Assembly (NCBI GenBank): GCA_003586115.2
Contig: QVOM02000112.1
Span: forward strand, 101,507,174 to 101,571,173
Direction of reading: 5' to 3'
DNA from: Salvator merianae
Taxonomy: Eukaryota; Chordata; Lepidosauria; Squamata; Teiidae
Length of the DNA stretch: 64,000 nt
Below the pieces are notes generated by a model, which had not been told where the DNA came from, did no database searches, and saw only the letters and a list, made by a program, of their open reading frames with translations. Both the position numbers and the translations under genes were made by a program. Shown in pieces: positions 11,310-22,604 of this stretch (positions within the stretch are counted from its first letter, which is position 1; every line of letters begins with the position of its first letter).

Positions 11310-11487
11310 GGGTGATTCGGCACTGACCTGCATACTGGACCAGTAAGCATACTAGGAGGCCCCCTTCCACACACTGGTGTGGTCTAAGGGAGGCCCAAGC
11401 AGGACCTTCCACAGACTGGTCCGATGTGTGGAAGGGAGGCTCCTAGTATGCTAGCTAGTCTGGTATACAAGCAGTGCAGAAACACCC
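11310..11487. mobile_element. TIR element, type E, palindromic (TSD AAA)
   Basis: 178 bp. Left end GGGTGATTCGGCACTG, right end reads GGGTGTTTCTGCACTG from the other strand. Flanked by AAA at 11307-11309 and 11488-11490. Most of the element folds on itself through gcatactaggaggcccccttccacaca-type blocks and their complements. Confidence 0.8.
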
Positions 11488-11717
11488 AAAGACTCATCAA
11501 TATAACACTAACTATCAGTGCTGCAGGCTAACCAGTCCAGTGGCTTTAATCTTGTCTCGCAAGAGCTCTGAAGGGATTTAAGGGAGGGAGCCTCAAGTCA
11601 ATCTTGTGAGAGAAGTGTCCCGCTGGACTGTACCAATAACCCTTTTAGTTCAATAGCTTGTAATTACATGCTTATGGAAAGCACACAAGAAGGCCATGAT
11701 ATCTTTTTTATATATTT

Positions 11718-11810
11718 GGCCATTTTGCACTTTCCACTATGGAATGTGTGTGGAAGGGAGGCTCCTAGTATGCTTGCTGGTTCAATATACCAGCCAGTGT
11801 GGAACTGTCC
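11718..11810. mobile_element. Short chimeric TIR element (C-type left end, E-type right end)
   Basis: 93 bp. The left 35 bases (GGCCATTTTGCACTTTCC then actatggaatgtg) match type C left ends; the rest (tggaagggaggctcctagta then accagccagtgtgg) matches the right half of type E at 11310-11487. No clear TSD. Confidence 0.65.
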
Positions 11811-11875
11811 ACTGTTTCAATTTCATATCTTTCTAAAATTACTGCAGCTGGACCTAGTTCTACCTTACTCATTCC

Positions 11876-12438
11876 GGGCCTTTCCACACTTGCCTGGCAT
11901 ACCAGAACAAGCTGTTCACTAGTACGCTTCTTCTGCACAGGACTAGCACCATTCTGGTTCAGAACGGTCCTAAAGGCTCCTTATCACGGTTTAGTAGTGG
12001 ACCTGTTTAAAGAGGCGCACAACCGTTCCAATATTGTCTGTTCTAGTCCAAGTGCTGGAGCTATGCACACTGCAGCCCCATTCTCAAAGCTAGCATATGC
12101 TTTAAAAGTAGGCCTGTGGCTTTTCCACTGTTCCATATGAAAGATTCAAAGATCATACTTGAAATCCTAACACGGAGTAGTTCACCCTGCCCTCGCAGAC
12201 CAAATGTGACACTGGAGCAATGGAGACATGAGCCAACTGCAGGGAAGGATGGGTGGTGTTTGCAGTGGTAGTGCAACTGAACCAGAACAGGGAAGGTGTG
12301 TCCACACTGCTGCCTGTGCTGGACCAGAACAATGGTGTCCCAGCCTTGCAAAGTGGATGGCACCTGCTGGACTTGGACTGGCACAGGCTGAAGCGGACTA
12401 GTTAAACTGCTCCAAGGGAGGTAAGTGCAGAAACAGCC
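11876..12438 (+). mobile_element. TIR element, type B
   Basis: 563 bp. Left end GGGCCTTTCCACACTTGCC; right end reads GGCTGTTTCTGCACTTACC from the other strand. Shares the cctgtttaaagaggc block with other B copies and a long antiparallel match with 2851-3385. Flanks TCC and TAC do not match, so the TSD is lost or the boundary is off by a few bases. No coding capacity. Confidence 0.72.
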
Positions 12439-12933
12439 TACAAGTTCTTAATCTTCCTACATTATATTGTTGTTTATTAACTCTCAATCAATCTTTAATT
12501 TGCATAATAAAGTTATAGTTTTGTTCCTCAAGTACCACTTTCATTTGGAGTTGTTCCAGTTAAGTTTCTGAGGTTACAGTGGTAGTTCTTTTATTTATTT
12601 TCAAATACATGTTTGAGAATTTAAAAGTACTCAAAACTGTCAAACACATAGCCAGTGTAGAAATGGATGGGTGACTTTTTGTTTGCTCGTTGTTTTATGT
12701 AGGCTAAGGCCAAGTCAAATCACCAAGAAGCCAAGGAAACAAATCAATACTAACAACAACTGTTATTATTACAGCTTAGGGAATTATCCAAACTGTAACA
12801 ATCCATCCAGAAAAATAACTAGCTGCATCAAAGTGCGGACAGAATGTTAAAAATTAAGATATTGGCACAAAAGAATAGACTGGTTCCCCAGTGTTAGATG
12901 AACAGCCAAGAAATAAAACAATCCAAGGACTCA

Positions 12934-13431
12934 GGGCCTTTCTGCACTTACCAGTAGTTTGGCTCTGGAAGGGGACTACAGGCCTCACTTTATGGGAGGC
13001 CCCACTTTCTACTAGTACATCTTCATTAGATGGAGAGTAGTCCAGACTAGGAGGCCCAAAATGGTCTTCTGGTCTGGTTTAGATCCAGATTACCAGTAGA
13101 CTTGTTTAAACAGGCCCACCAGTGTATTAGCTGGTGGTAAACTGGACCAAAGAGGTATGCAGATGGCAAACTTCCATGGTTTGGTTTACCATGGGAGACT
13201 CATTTCAGTGGCACACCAAGGCATGCTGCCAAAATGGGTCTCCTGGGGACTCCGAGGCCAGTGGAGTTTTTAGAGGCCAGCTCCAAAGCTCAGGGGAGTT
13301 TTGGGGCCCACATGAGGGCTAGACCAGAACAGCCATTCCAGTGCAGACAGCTTCTTCCGGTCCAGAGCAATCCATCCTTGCTTTGCAATGGACTGCTTGA
13401 TCTGGACCATTAGGTAAGTGCAGAAATGCCC
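12934..13431 (+). mobile_element. TIR element, type B, best-preserved ends
   Basis: 498 bp with 19-base inverted ends: GGGCCTTTCTGCACTTACC at the left, and GGGCATTTCTGCACTTACC read from the right end; 18 of 19 positions match. The interior is shared with 948-1797 and 44876-45358. No 3-bp TSD is visible (TCA versus ATT). Confidence 0.82.
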
Positions 13432-14440
13432 ATTTCATTGCCTCTCTATAAAGTATTGGCCAAAGTTTCCAAATCAACTCTTGCTGCAACTGCCATGTAT
13501 TGAGCCACAAAATGCAGTGGAGATAAGCTTTATACACTTTATCACAATATTGCCATTTTGAGAGACAGCAAAATCTGGGTCACACTAAGTTTTGGAGAGC
13601 TGCACCAAACTTCTGTTGATAGACAACCACAGCCAGGAGAGTTGTAAGACAAGGCCCATACATGCAAACACACAAGTTTGGTTTCACAGTACAGAATCAA
13701 GTCAGCCCAGCAATCCCACAAAGAAGAATATATATATATACATTCTAATGGTATTCTATAGGTTGCAAAAGAAATCAGAGAAGAGCAGAATTGGGAACAA
13801 TTACTTAACTGAAGCAGAGCCAAGGTGCAGGTGGGCATAACTAAAGATAGCTACCAGGTTTTGGAGATGCCTGAAAATGTGAACTGACTATAAATGCAGA
13901 AAATGTGAACTGACTGTAAATGCAGGCATGAAGAGAACTGATTACGGCAGTCCATGCCATTTTGGTCTCTGATGTGAAGCCTGGAAGCGCTGGCTGACTT
14001 TCTCCAAGCTTTCCAGCTGAGCACTGGCTTCAGAGAAACTGAAGTGGTAGCACAGCAGGGAATTTTTTTTAAAAGAACGGAATGCAGATATCAGAAACCT
14101 GAAAAAGAATGAGGGCTGCTATGCAAGGAATAGCTTACCTTCCAGCTCCATCATCTATTGAACTACCCTACCAAATTCCCCTCATTCCGGAGTTAAGCAA
14201 AAGGTCGAAAGGGGGGTAAGGAAGATTGCTATCGGCTGGTTAAGTCTGTTAATATTCATCCTGGGAAGGAGAATCTTCTCTTTTTCCTGCTTAGAAGAAA
14301 GCAGAAGATTCCTCTCACAGCACCAAAAACTGAGAACAAAATGTCTGTATCCATACATTTTCCAACATTATTTGACAATCCAATAGAGAATGATGCTAGG
14401 GCCCAGAACCAGGGGCAACAAAAAGAAGGAAGTGTGATGC

Positions 14441-14441
<1 letters not shown>
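13432..14441. other. Intronic DNA, nothing recognised
   Basis: No family recognised. A short (TA)n run sits at about 13728-13741, and aaatgtgaactgact is directly repeated near 13876 and 13903. Confidence 0.5.

Positions 14442-14485
<44 letters not shown>
14442..14485 (+). repeat. (TATC)11 microsatellite
   Basis: Eleven TATC units without interruption, close to the left end of the next type C element. Confidence 0.95.
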
Positions 14486-14515
14486 GAGTTAGCTAGCTTG
14501 CTAGTTACATACTTA

Positions 14516-14974
14516 GGGCCTTTTTGCACTTTCCACCACAGAATAGGATATTATATTGTTCTACAGTGGAACAGACCTCATAGCGCAGACACCGTCCACA
14601 CTGTGAGGTCTTAGAAGAGAACACCAACAGGATACCACCATTCATAGTGCAAATGCTGGCACCCTGCACCATGATAGCAGCTGGGAAGCTTCTGGCAGCT
14701 GCCATGGCAGTCAGCCATATTGCGCAATGGGCAGCCACAGCTGCACGATGCCTCAGGTGCAGCTACAGCCATGCCATGCAGCTGTGTGTTTGCATCCGGA
14801 AGCGGTTGCAAATGCACTGTACTGGGATCAGGCCAACAATTTTGATCTTCACAGCAGGTACCGACTGGAAGCAGCTCTATTCTGCTCCCAATCACCAGGG
14901 CCTCCGCAACGTGTGGAGACACCTGACTAGTGAGCATTCATGATGCTCACTAGTAGGAAGCATGAAAAGGTTCC
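14516..14974 (+). mobile_element. TIR element, type C
   Basis: 459 bp. Starts GGGCCTTTTTGCACTTTCC; the right end reads GGAACCTTTTCATGCTTCC from the other strand. Shares the cacactgtgaggtcttagaa block, the agcagctgggaagcttctgg block and the gactagtgagcat block with 8885-9275 and 9653-10071. The flanks TTA and AGA do not match. Confidence 0.78.
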
Positions 14975-16617
14975 AGAGTGGTTTTCACACAAAATAACAT
15001 ATTTTAAATGAAACGTCTAAATATTCTCGGATTAGGCAGGGGCCTGCATAAGTGTTGCCCATGTCCCTGCAGCATCTGTGCTGAAACTGCCCTCAGGAGG
15101 ATGACACGCCCATTGTTTTGGGCTCCTAAGGTGGCTCAGCTAGAGTTCTACTGTTCTCCTCTCTCTTCTGGCTGCATGTCACCTTCCTCAAGCATGGCTT
15201 GACTGCAGTCGTGTGTCTGGTGCCAGAGACACTGCCACTGTTCCAGGGCTGCCTCCTGGTGACAACTGAGAGGGGAGGGACTTGTTGGAATCAGTCTCTC
15301 ACCGGGGCAGAGGGAGTGGCCCTGCATCCCCTCAGTCCAATTTCTGCAGATAGTTGTGATGGCTGCCTCCTAGCAACAGCAGAAAAATGAGGGAACTAAT
15401 GGGAAACTGAAGCTAACGAAAGTGCCGGCTTTAAAGTTATTACAAAAATTGCCCTACAGTGAGAGTCATTGCAGGAAGAGGATTTAGAGGGGGAGAAATC
15501 ACAGTCTATATGCAGTTAATCAACACTGACTTTCGGAGCACAGCTTTTATTGCTGAGTAACCTAGCGGTGCAGCAAAATGGATCCAGTAGGGCACAGTAA
15601 TGACTGCATCAGGTTGAATTTTGAGGCACAATAGATCTAGAACTTGCTTTTGCTTTTTATGGCCACAGAGACCTGGAAAGCATGAACATCTCGTTAATGC
15701 ATAAAATATGCTGGTCATTTCAGGAGAGCAAACGTAGATTTAAGCTTTTAAACCCCAAGGTGAGGGTCCTTTGACTTTTCATTGTTAAACAGATGTAACG
15801 ATAAAATAAGTGTTAGGCTGAGAGTTTAGAAAGCGACTTTGCACTTTTGAAAATATTTGTAGAAGCTATGTGCTGGATTGTTTGTTTTACCCACAGCCAA
15901 AGTACTTAACTGGCAAACTAAGTGGAAAATGAAATATTAAATGAGAATGAAAAGTTACACACTTTCTCACTTCTGTTCATAGTTCAACAGAACATTAGAG
16001 AAAAAAAAATAGTAAACATTTTCTTTGTGTGTTGTTTTCTGAGTAGACAATTCTTAATGCAAAACATATGAGTTCTCCTTTACACGAGAGCCAGCAGCAC
16101 CGGTATTAGTAAGTTTTATAACTGCTCTTAAAAGTATAAATGTCACTTGATATGTATGAAGGGAAACTCATGACTGTTTTGATGATAACGTTGCGCTTGA
16201 AATTAAACACTGAAGTGCTTTTCAGTCTCATGAGTTTCAATGGTTTATGCAATTGTTTCATTCTTCTGCTGAAGCCATGAAGACTTCAAAAGCATCTAGT
16301 TATGCAAGTGAGAACGGAGGCATGAAATGTGAAATACCAGCAGGCTCCCTTGACAAGCAGAGAGTGAACAAAGAAATATACACATGGTTCTTAATTCTAC
16401 ATACTAACCAAGCAGGAAAAAAACTATGAAAAATCACCCTTTTCCCCTTCCCTCCTCCTGCTCACTGACTTTTTATTAATCACCCTCGGATTTTCTTAGC
16501 AGACTCTAGGCATCTTCCTTCGGCATTAGGAGGCTTGAAAGAGGAGTGACATACAGAAGAGAAGAATGAGGGAAACAGAAATGGAGATGTGTAACTGTGG
16601 TCAAATGGCCCTTGAAA
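14975..16617. other. Intronic DNA; a moderately GC-rich patch, otherwise nothing recognised
   Basis: 15040-15400 is richer in G and C than its surroundings and carries a few overlapping small ORFs, including the phrase gatggctgcctcctagcaac and a diverged second copy ggctgcctcctggtgacaac 100 bases earlier. It may be an unrecognised repeat. No domain or splice context supports a gene. 15500-16600 is AT-rich. Confidence 0.5.
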
Positions 16618-17217
16618 TCAGGCTTCAGCCTGGAAAGGCAGCATTTAAGAGGTGAAAACCTAACTGAAGTATATAAAATCATGCATGGTATGGAACAGGT
16701 GGATAGAAAAAAATATTTTCTCTATAGTCCAACACTAAAACAAGGGGGCACTCTATGGCTCTTTCTGGTCGGGGACTGCTGAAGTTTGCACCAGCATGAA
16801 GATGGCAGCCCATATTCTGAAATATAACCTGGATTAAGGTCCAGTGCAGAAAGGGCCTATGAAGCTGAGTTAGGGCTGACAAGGGGAAGTATTTCTTCAC
16901 TCAGAGAACCATTGGTCCGTGGAATTTACTACCAGAATAGGTTGTGACAGCATCAGCCAGGATCTTTAACAAAATCATGGAGGACAGGGTGTATCAATGG
17001 CTATTAGAATGGATGCTTAGGTATCACCTCTAGGTTGGAGAGACAGATAGAATGCTTCTAATGACTATTTGCAGGGAGTTGAGAGCAGGTGAAGGTTTTG
17101 CCTTCGTCTTCTGCTTGAGAATGCCCATAAGCAATTGCTGGGCCACTGTGTGAGACAGGATGCCGGACTAGATGGGCTGTGGCCTGATCCAGCAAGGCTC
17201 CTCTTATGGTCTTATGA
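16618..17217 (+). mobile_element. CR1-like LINE 3' region ending in TTCTTATG-type tail, split by a TIR element
   Basis: Runs from the tataaaatcatgcatggtat block through gaagtatttcttcactcaga, ggtgtatcaatggctatt and ggactagatgggctgtggcc to cctcttatggtcttatg. The longest copy of this family in the window. A 101-bp type A element interrupts it at 16757-16857. Confidence 0.8.
16757..16857. mobile_element. TIR element, type A, inserted in a LINE (TSD TAT)
   Basis: 101 bp. Left end GGCTCTTTCTGG, right end GTGCAGAAAGGGCC, flanked by TAT at 16754-16756 and 16858-16860. Removing it with one TAT gives gggggcactctatgaagctg, which fits the LINE running on both sides. Shorter than other A copies (180-185 bp), so internally deleted. 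Confidence 0.85.
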
Positions 17218-17953
17218 GCAAAGGATGGACAGGAAAGCACAGGCTTAGCATTGGATTAAGACTCAAGAGTGAAATACCTCTTCGGCTGTTAGAGAGATTC
17301 TCACAGTTAGATCCACTTGACAGTATACAGAACCCTGAGTCCCACAAGAGCCAATGACCTGGGGACAAATTATTGCTTATAAAAGTTGCCATTGATCAGA
17401 AATGTTTGAGAAGAGGAAGCCCCAAAGACTGTGAATGCAGCAAAGGTTGTGCTGGCACACCCACTTGAATTCTCTCAGCTACCCAAGGCTGCTACACTCT
17501 TACTAATTCTTCTTCTACCCAAAAGCTCAAACCTGGGATTTTATTTGGGGGTGTGTGTGCAAGGTAGGAGCCACCATGGGACCTCCTCAGTCTCAGACAA
17601 AGCTCACTTAAACCAACCCAGTTGGGGTTGGAGCAGTTTGGCTCAAGATAGCACCTTCTTTGAGAATCTCTTCAGAAGCACCCAGCTATAGAAGAAAAAA
17701 TAGCTTCAAAAGAAGTTAACATGGTGTGCTATTTCTACGGCCTATGGAAAAGTTTAACTTTAGGTTGATTCTGCTCCTCTTCAATCTCAACTCCATTTTA
17801 CTGACAGGAGTTATTACTTACGATTAGAACTGATCTTGCATATTTGGTAATTGAAGGCTGTACCAGATGTGTTGATAAGCCAAATCTACATATTTCATCT
17901 CTCCCTGACCAAGCCAGTGCTAAGATGGTTCAGGTTACCAATACAGAAATTAA
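17218..17953. other. Intronic DNA, nothing recognised
   Basis: No named repeat, exon or RNA gene recognised between the LINE tail and the composite TIR element. Confidence 0.5.
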
Positions 17954-18574
17954 GGTAGTTTCTGTACTTACTTTCAGTGGACTGTACCACTAAGACCAGA
18001 TCAGCTGCAGTGGTCCAAATAATCCGGAACAAGGCTGTCCGCACTGGGACAGCTGTACTGGCATAGCCCTCATGCCAGCCCTGAAGCTCGCATGACTGGC
18101 AGGCCCGTGTAGTATGCAGGCATGCACAGGCGTTATTGGGCCTGAGTGATCAGGCCTACATAATGACCCGGTTGGGCATTGTGTGGTCCGACTGGGGCAT
18201 CACGCAGGCCCAGTCGCACTCTCCATGCTGCCTGGGCCTTCTGGTCATCATGGCAGTGACTAGACGCATCCCAGCTTCTGCCATGGAAAGGATTGGGTGC
18301 GGACCCGATTGGGCATCATGTTGCCCGATCTGGCATTGCGTGGGCCTGATCACACAGGCTCGATCAGGCAATCACACCAGCCTGGAAGCTTCACCAACAG
18401 GAGGTGCCTATCACCTCTGTTGCCATGGCGAGGATTCAGCACAGCTACTGGCATTTGCCAGCTTCTGGTATGGTTTCCGGTCACGCAGTGTGGACAGTAT
18501 CCATGCTGCATGGTGTATACCACATTAGAATGGGATAATTATCCCATTCTGATGTGGAAAGTGTGAAAAGGCCC
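17954..18574. mobile_element. Composite TIR element: B-type left end, C-type right end
   Basis: 621 bp. The left end GGTAGTTTCTGTACTTAC resembles the type B terminus; the right end reads GGGCCTTTTCACACTTTCC from the other strand, as in type C. The right part carries the C-type cacattagaatgggat inverted repeat (near 18521-18553) and the gcagtgtggaca block. Interior runs such as tgggcatt and gatcaggc recur several times. Flanks TAA and AAT do not form a clear TSD. Confidence 0.6.
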
Positions 18575-18657
18575 AATGTTACAGCTTATCAACTACAGTT
18601 TAAGATTTGGATAAAACATTAAATAGTGATTAAGAAGAAACTTGCAGAAGAAACGGA

Positions 18658-19083
18658 GGGTGGGTTCACACTTTCCACATTAGAACAGAATCCTGTTCTA
18701 ATGTGGAATTGACCACACAGTGCAGACACTGTTTGCAGTGCATGTCCCTATTCTTGAATAGCAGGATACCAGCATTCGGGGTGTGAGTGCTGGTGTCCTA
18801 TGCTCAATATTCACTATGACAGCAGCTGGGAAGCGTCTGGCCGCTGCCATGGTGACCGGCAGTGCCACACTGTGGGGAGGTGCATTCGAAGTGCAAATGC
18901 ACTTGACCAGGAACTGGATATCAGCTCCCAGTCAAGCTGTGGAGCACTAATTTTTGCTCCGTAGCTATCCGTGATTGGCAGCAGCAATATGCTGCTCCCG
19001 GTCATGAGGGCCTCTGTGAAGTGCAGATGCACTTTACTAGTGAGCGTCCCTGACACCCGCTAGTTTCAAATGCAAACAGGTCC
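18658..19083 (+). mobile_element. TIR element, type C
   Basis: 426 bp. Starts GGGTGGGTTCACACTTTCC and ends CAAATGCAAACAGGTCC. Carries a terminal-proximal inverted repeat (cacattagaacagga / tcctgttctaatgtgg), the gacagcagctgggaagcgtc block and the actagtgagcgtccctgaca block. Flanks GGA and TGA match at 2 of 3 positions. Confidence 0.78.
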
Positions 19084-19252
19084 TGAGTATCACACAGTTG
19101 CGCCAAAGGCGAGAGAATACCACCAAAGGAGATGGCAAATGCTATGGTTCATTTTTATAAAGTTGAATCACTGTGAGAACAGGGATAATATTTCATGGTT
19201 AAAAAGTCAGGGCTAGGCCATAGATTCACACAATGATCTATGGAGCACTCTG

Positions 19253-19555
19253 CGAAACAGTCTACTGGGTAACCTTATTTTATATACATCAGATGAGGCC
19301 TTGGAGTGGGCTGGGGCATGAAAACCATGCCATGAACTGCTACAAGCAATCCATGAAGTGTTCTACCTTAGTATACCAGACCACAGCAGGCAGGTCATGG
19401 TCCAGTATACCAAGCCTGGCACCATTTTGTCAGGCACCCAGCAACAATGGCCCTCAACTTTGAAGTCCGGAAACTGTCTCTCTCGTTCTCTCAAGTTGGG
19501 CCAGGATGGGATATCCTCTATGATGGGCCATGTTATTCAGAGTGCAGAAATGGCC
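19253..19555. mobile_element. Probable diverged TIR element of the same group (TSD ATG?)
   Basis: Right end AGAGTGCAGAAATGGCC is a group terminus; the left end GAGCACTCTGCG is weak. ATG occurs at 19250-19252 and 19556-19558. Interior has an inverted repeat around agtataccagacca and tggtccagtatacc. Confidence 0.5.
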
Positions 19556-21521
19556 ATGAAGGTTTTTTTTTTTTTCTGTATCCCACATAAACTCCACTTT
19601 CTTCAACTTTCAGCATCATAGATGCAGTAGTCATATATCTTTATCAACTCTAATGAGATACATGATTAACCACAGCATGATGATAAATTACACTGTTACA
19701 TTTGTACTGAAGTTAATGCTATATTACTTCACCACTGATATTAAAAAAAAATGGAATGGAAACTCTGGATGACAAAGGGTTAAGGGGAGAGGGCTAACAA
19801 GCAGGTAAGTTCTTATTATTCAACTGCAGCTTGAATTTCAGGCTGCATCCACATGGGCTCCAAGTGTACCCACTAGAGGACGTTGAGTGTGTGATGGGCA
19901 AAGAGACTTGCACAGAGGCAGCCCTCATCCCAGACCAACTGTAAGGCAGGAAAAACTACTCCAAATATAAAATAAAGTAAAATAATTACAATTATAATCA
20001 ATGCTTAGATTAAAAGATTTAAATGGAAATGACATTTTTAGCATCTTGGCTATTTATCAGTTTTCTTTGTCTTCTGCCTTTTGCAGATCCCGCAATGCTT
20101 TCAGAGGCAAAACTGGCCTCTCCTAAGCGGTACATGCTGGCTGTACCTTCTAATGCAGTTGCATTCAAACACAGCAATGACAGCAAGGACTGGTCTCTCT
20201 GGAGGGTTGTTGGAAGAAAATCCAACAAAGCAAAGATTAAAACAAGGATGTTCCCTTGCACCCTTAATGTTCAGTCATTGTATTAACTCTGTGGTTGGAT
20301 GTTTTTCAGTCCCAGAATCTTTTCAGCCCCAGCAGACATAGTCAGAAATGCCTGGAACTGACGTGAACAGCTTCCCAGTGCTTCCAATGCAAGCACTGTG
20401 ACTGCAATGCAAGCCACCACTGTCTGACCTCTTCATGCTTTCCAGCAGACTGCATCAAAGGCCCTTTCTACATGGAGTGGATTATTGCATGGCATGCTGG
20501 CCTGGGCTACATAGCCTGCTCCAACGAAAGTTACTGGCCTTTGAACTTGCTGGCAGGGGCTTTGAAATTCCTGGCCAGGGCATTTTTGGTCACAGTGCTG
20601 CATTTCCAACACCACTTCTATGTGCCTGGCTGAAAAGGAGCTGGGCCTGGTATACTGGCTCATGGGGCGTGCTGTCCACATGCCCTTCATGGACTGGTAT
20701 ACCATCAGTAGTCTGCTGGTGGATTTATATTTAACAGGTCTACTGGTGGAGTGGGATATGGCACTGTATCCTGCTCCATAGCTCTGTCCAGCGTTGATGA
20801 AATGTCTAGGGAGGAGGGTATGGCCTCTGGTAGGACACACCAATGTGCAGGAGGCAGAGTTCTAGCACACTGTTCCCAGACTTATTGATTACTTCGATCA
20901 TCTGCTGCTCTTGCAGTGCTTATTCTTCCAGCCCTGATAGCCCCAGTCTACATTCCTCAGCAACCCTGTGAGATACAAAGCAAAATTTATCTCTCTTACT
21001 TCCCTATTCTTGTGAGGCCTTTGAGGAGCTACCACTGAAATTCTTACACTGACCAGTGGGCAGCGGTTCACAGCAAGGTAGGGCAGCTGAAAACTTTGCT
21101 CTAAGCATGCACAGAGGGTTCACCTCTTCCTGTCCTCGAGGAGCCTCCTGTATGTAATACTAGAGGAAGGAATGATCAGTTTGGATAACAGAAGGAAGAG
21201 AGCATTTCGACAAGCCGAGCTGCATCTCTGTTTTTTTGTTTAGGGCTCCTTCCCCACTGTCTCCTCTCTCATCTTCCACACATCCAGAAAAAGTGAGTTT
21301 TCTACCTACTGGAGCTGGAATTAGAGTGTGAGCATGTGATCTTAAGATTCATACTAATTTATGTAGTTATATAGTCTATATATGGATCACAGCCTCAAAG
21401 TTAACATCGTAAAATTAATCACTCCAGTTGGGCTTTTTGCAATTGTAAGGAAAAGCTGCTAGATGACAAAAAACAACAGAAAGGGCTGCCTCCAGACAGG
21501 GACAGGAAAATGCAGGATCTT
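19556..21521. other. Intronic DNA with a possible weak TIR element at about 20460-20862
   Basis: A left end GGCCCTTTCTACATGG at 20460 and a possible right end TGTGCAGGAGGCAGAG at about 20850 suggest a diverged element, with taacaggtctactgg inside as in type B copies. An 87-codon ORF at 20023-20286 looks like a signal peptide at first but has no other support. The rest shows nothing recognised. Confidence 0.4.
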
Positions 21522-21701
21522 GGCCCTTTCTGCACTTGGCTTTATTCTGGATCATATCCCAGAACAGAGACCTGCTTTCCACACACTAGTGGAGTTTATA
21601 GCAGGCCCTGCGTGGGGCCTGCCATAGTTCCTACTAGCATGCAGATGGCAGGTCCCTATTCCAGGACATAATCTGGTATAAGGCCAAGTGCAGAAAGGGC
21701 C
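21522..21701. mobile_element. TIR element, type A, palindromic (TSD CTT)
   Basis: 180 bp. Left end GGCCCTTTCTGCACTTGGC; right end reads the same from the other strand with one indel or less. Flanked exactly by CTT at 21519-21521 and 21702-21704. Halves are near inverted copies around the gcaggccctgcgtggggcctgc centre. Confidence 0.9.
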
Positions 21702-21798
21702 CTTGTTAGAAGCTGCAATTGCCTCTTGCCGTCCTGCCCAGTTTTGGCCCCATGCCTGCACAATAGCCATTTTTAGGCCAAAAATCTCAGGAACAAGC

Positions 21799-21970
21799 GT
21801 CCAGACAGGTAAGCCCATATCACCATTTGGGGAAAACTGCAATGGGGGTTGATTTTTTTCCCATATAGAGATAATGTGAGATTCCACCCCCTTTTCCAGG
21901 GGCTACGCTGGGATTGCCATAAATCTCAACATAGCCCCGGCATAATCCCACTTTCAGGCCCTGTCTGGAC
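21799..21970. mobile_element. Short inverted-repeat element with GTCCAGACAGG ends
   Basis: Both ends carry GTCCAGACAGG in inverted orientation. Inside, 21899-21938 folds into a hairpin: GGGGCTACGCTGGGATT pairs with AAATCTCAACATAGCCCC. The core is shared with 7592-7651. Superfamily unknown; no clear TSD. Confidence 0.6.
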
Positions 21971-22604
21971 ACAGCCAAAATGAATTAGCAGTTACCTGGG
22001 AAATAAAGTTATCACAAATTCTTTTAATCAGTAATATCATATCACATGGCCAGTTATTCAATTTCACTTTAAATTAGTCAAGAGTTAACAAGAACCAGTC
22101 TGAAGAACAGTTATTTTCTTTATAATGAAGGTCTGTTTTCGCTACTCTGAAGCTCATGCAAAATATCTTACTGTCCTCAGCTATGTGATGTGCACTCAGT
22201 AAATATAACACAAGTCAGCAAAGATCTATTTTTTTTCTAATAGTATCCTAGATCAAAAGAGCTGGTGAACTAAGAAATCTTAGGTTTGCTTTTTGTAGTA
22301 TCATGGGAAGTTGCTGTTTACTAGACAAAAGAAATAAATAACTGGGAATGCCCAAGGCTTTACAGTCACTTAGCAACTGTTTAAATTCCATGCTGTGGCT
22401 TGAACTAATAATGCTTATGGTTATCACTGTTGCAGATGTAAACGTTGCATCCTTTGCTCCAGCCCACACTGGGACTCAAGGTTTTCAACTGCATTCCTGC
22501 CCCATCTCTGCCACCCTGGAGTCTTGGTCCAAAGGGTACAGTATGGCTAGTACTATAAATGAAAGTGACAAATGATGTGTGCATGACAGCAACAAACAAT
22601 GACA

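Noticed and set aside
20023..20286. 87-codon ORF with a signal-peptide-like start
   Set aside because: A hydrophobic N-terminus occurs often in T-rich intronic DNA. No second exon, promoter or family match is visible, and an overlapping ORF in another frame has equal claim.
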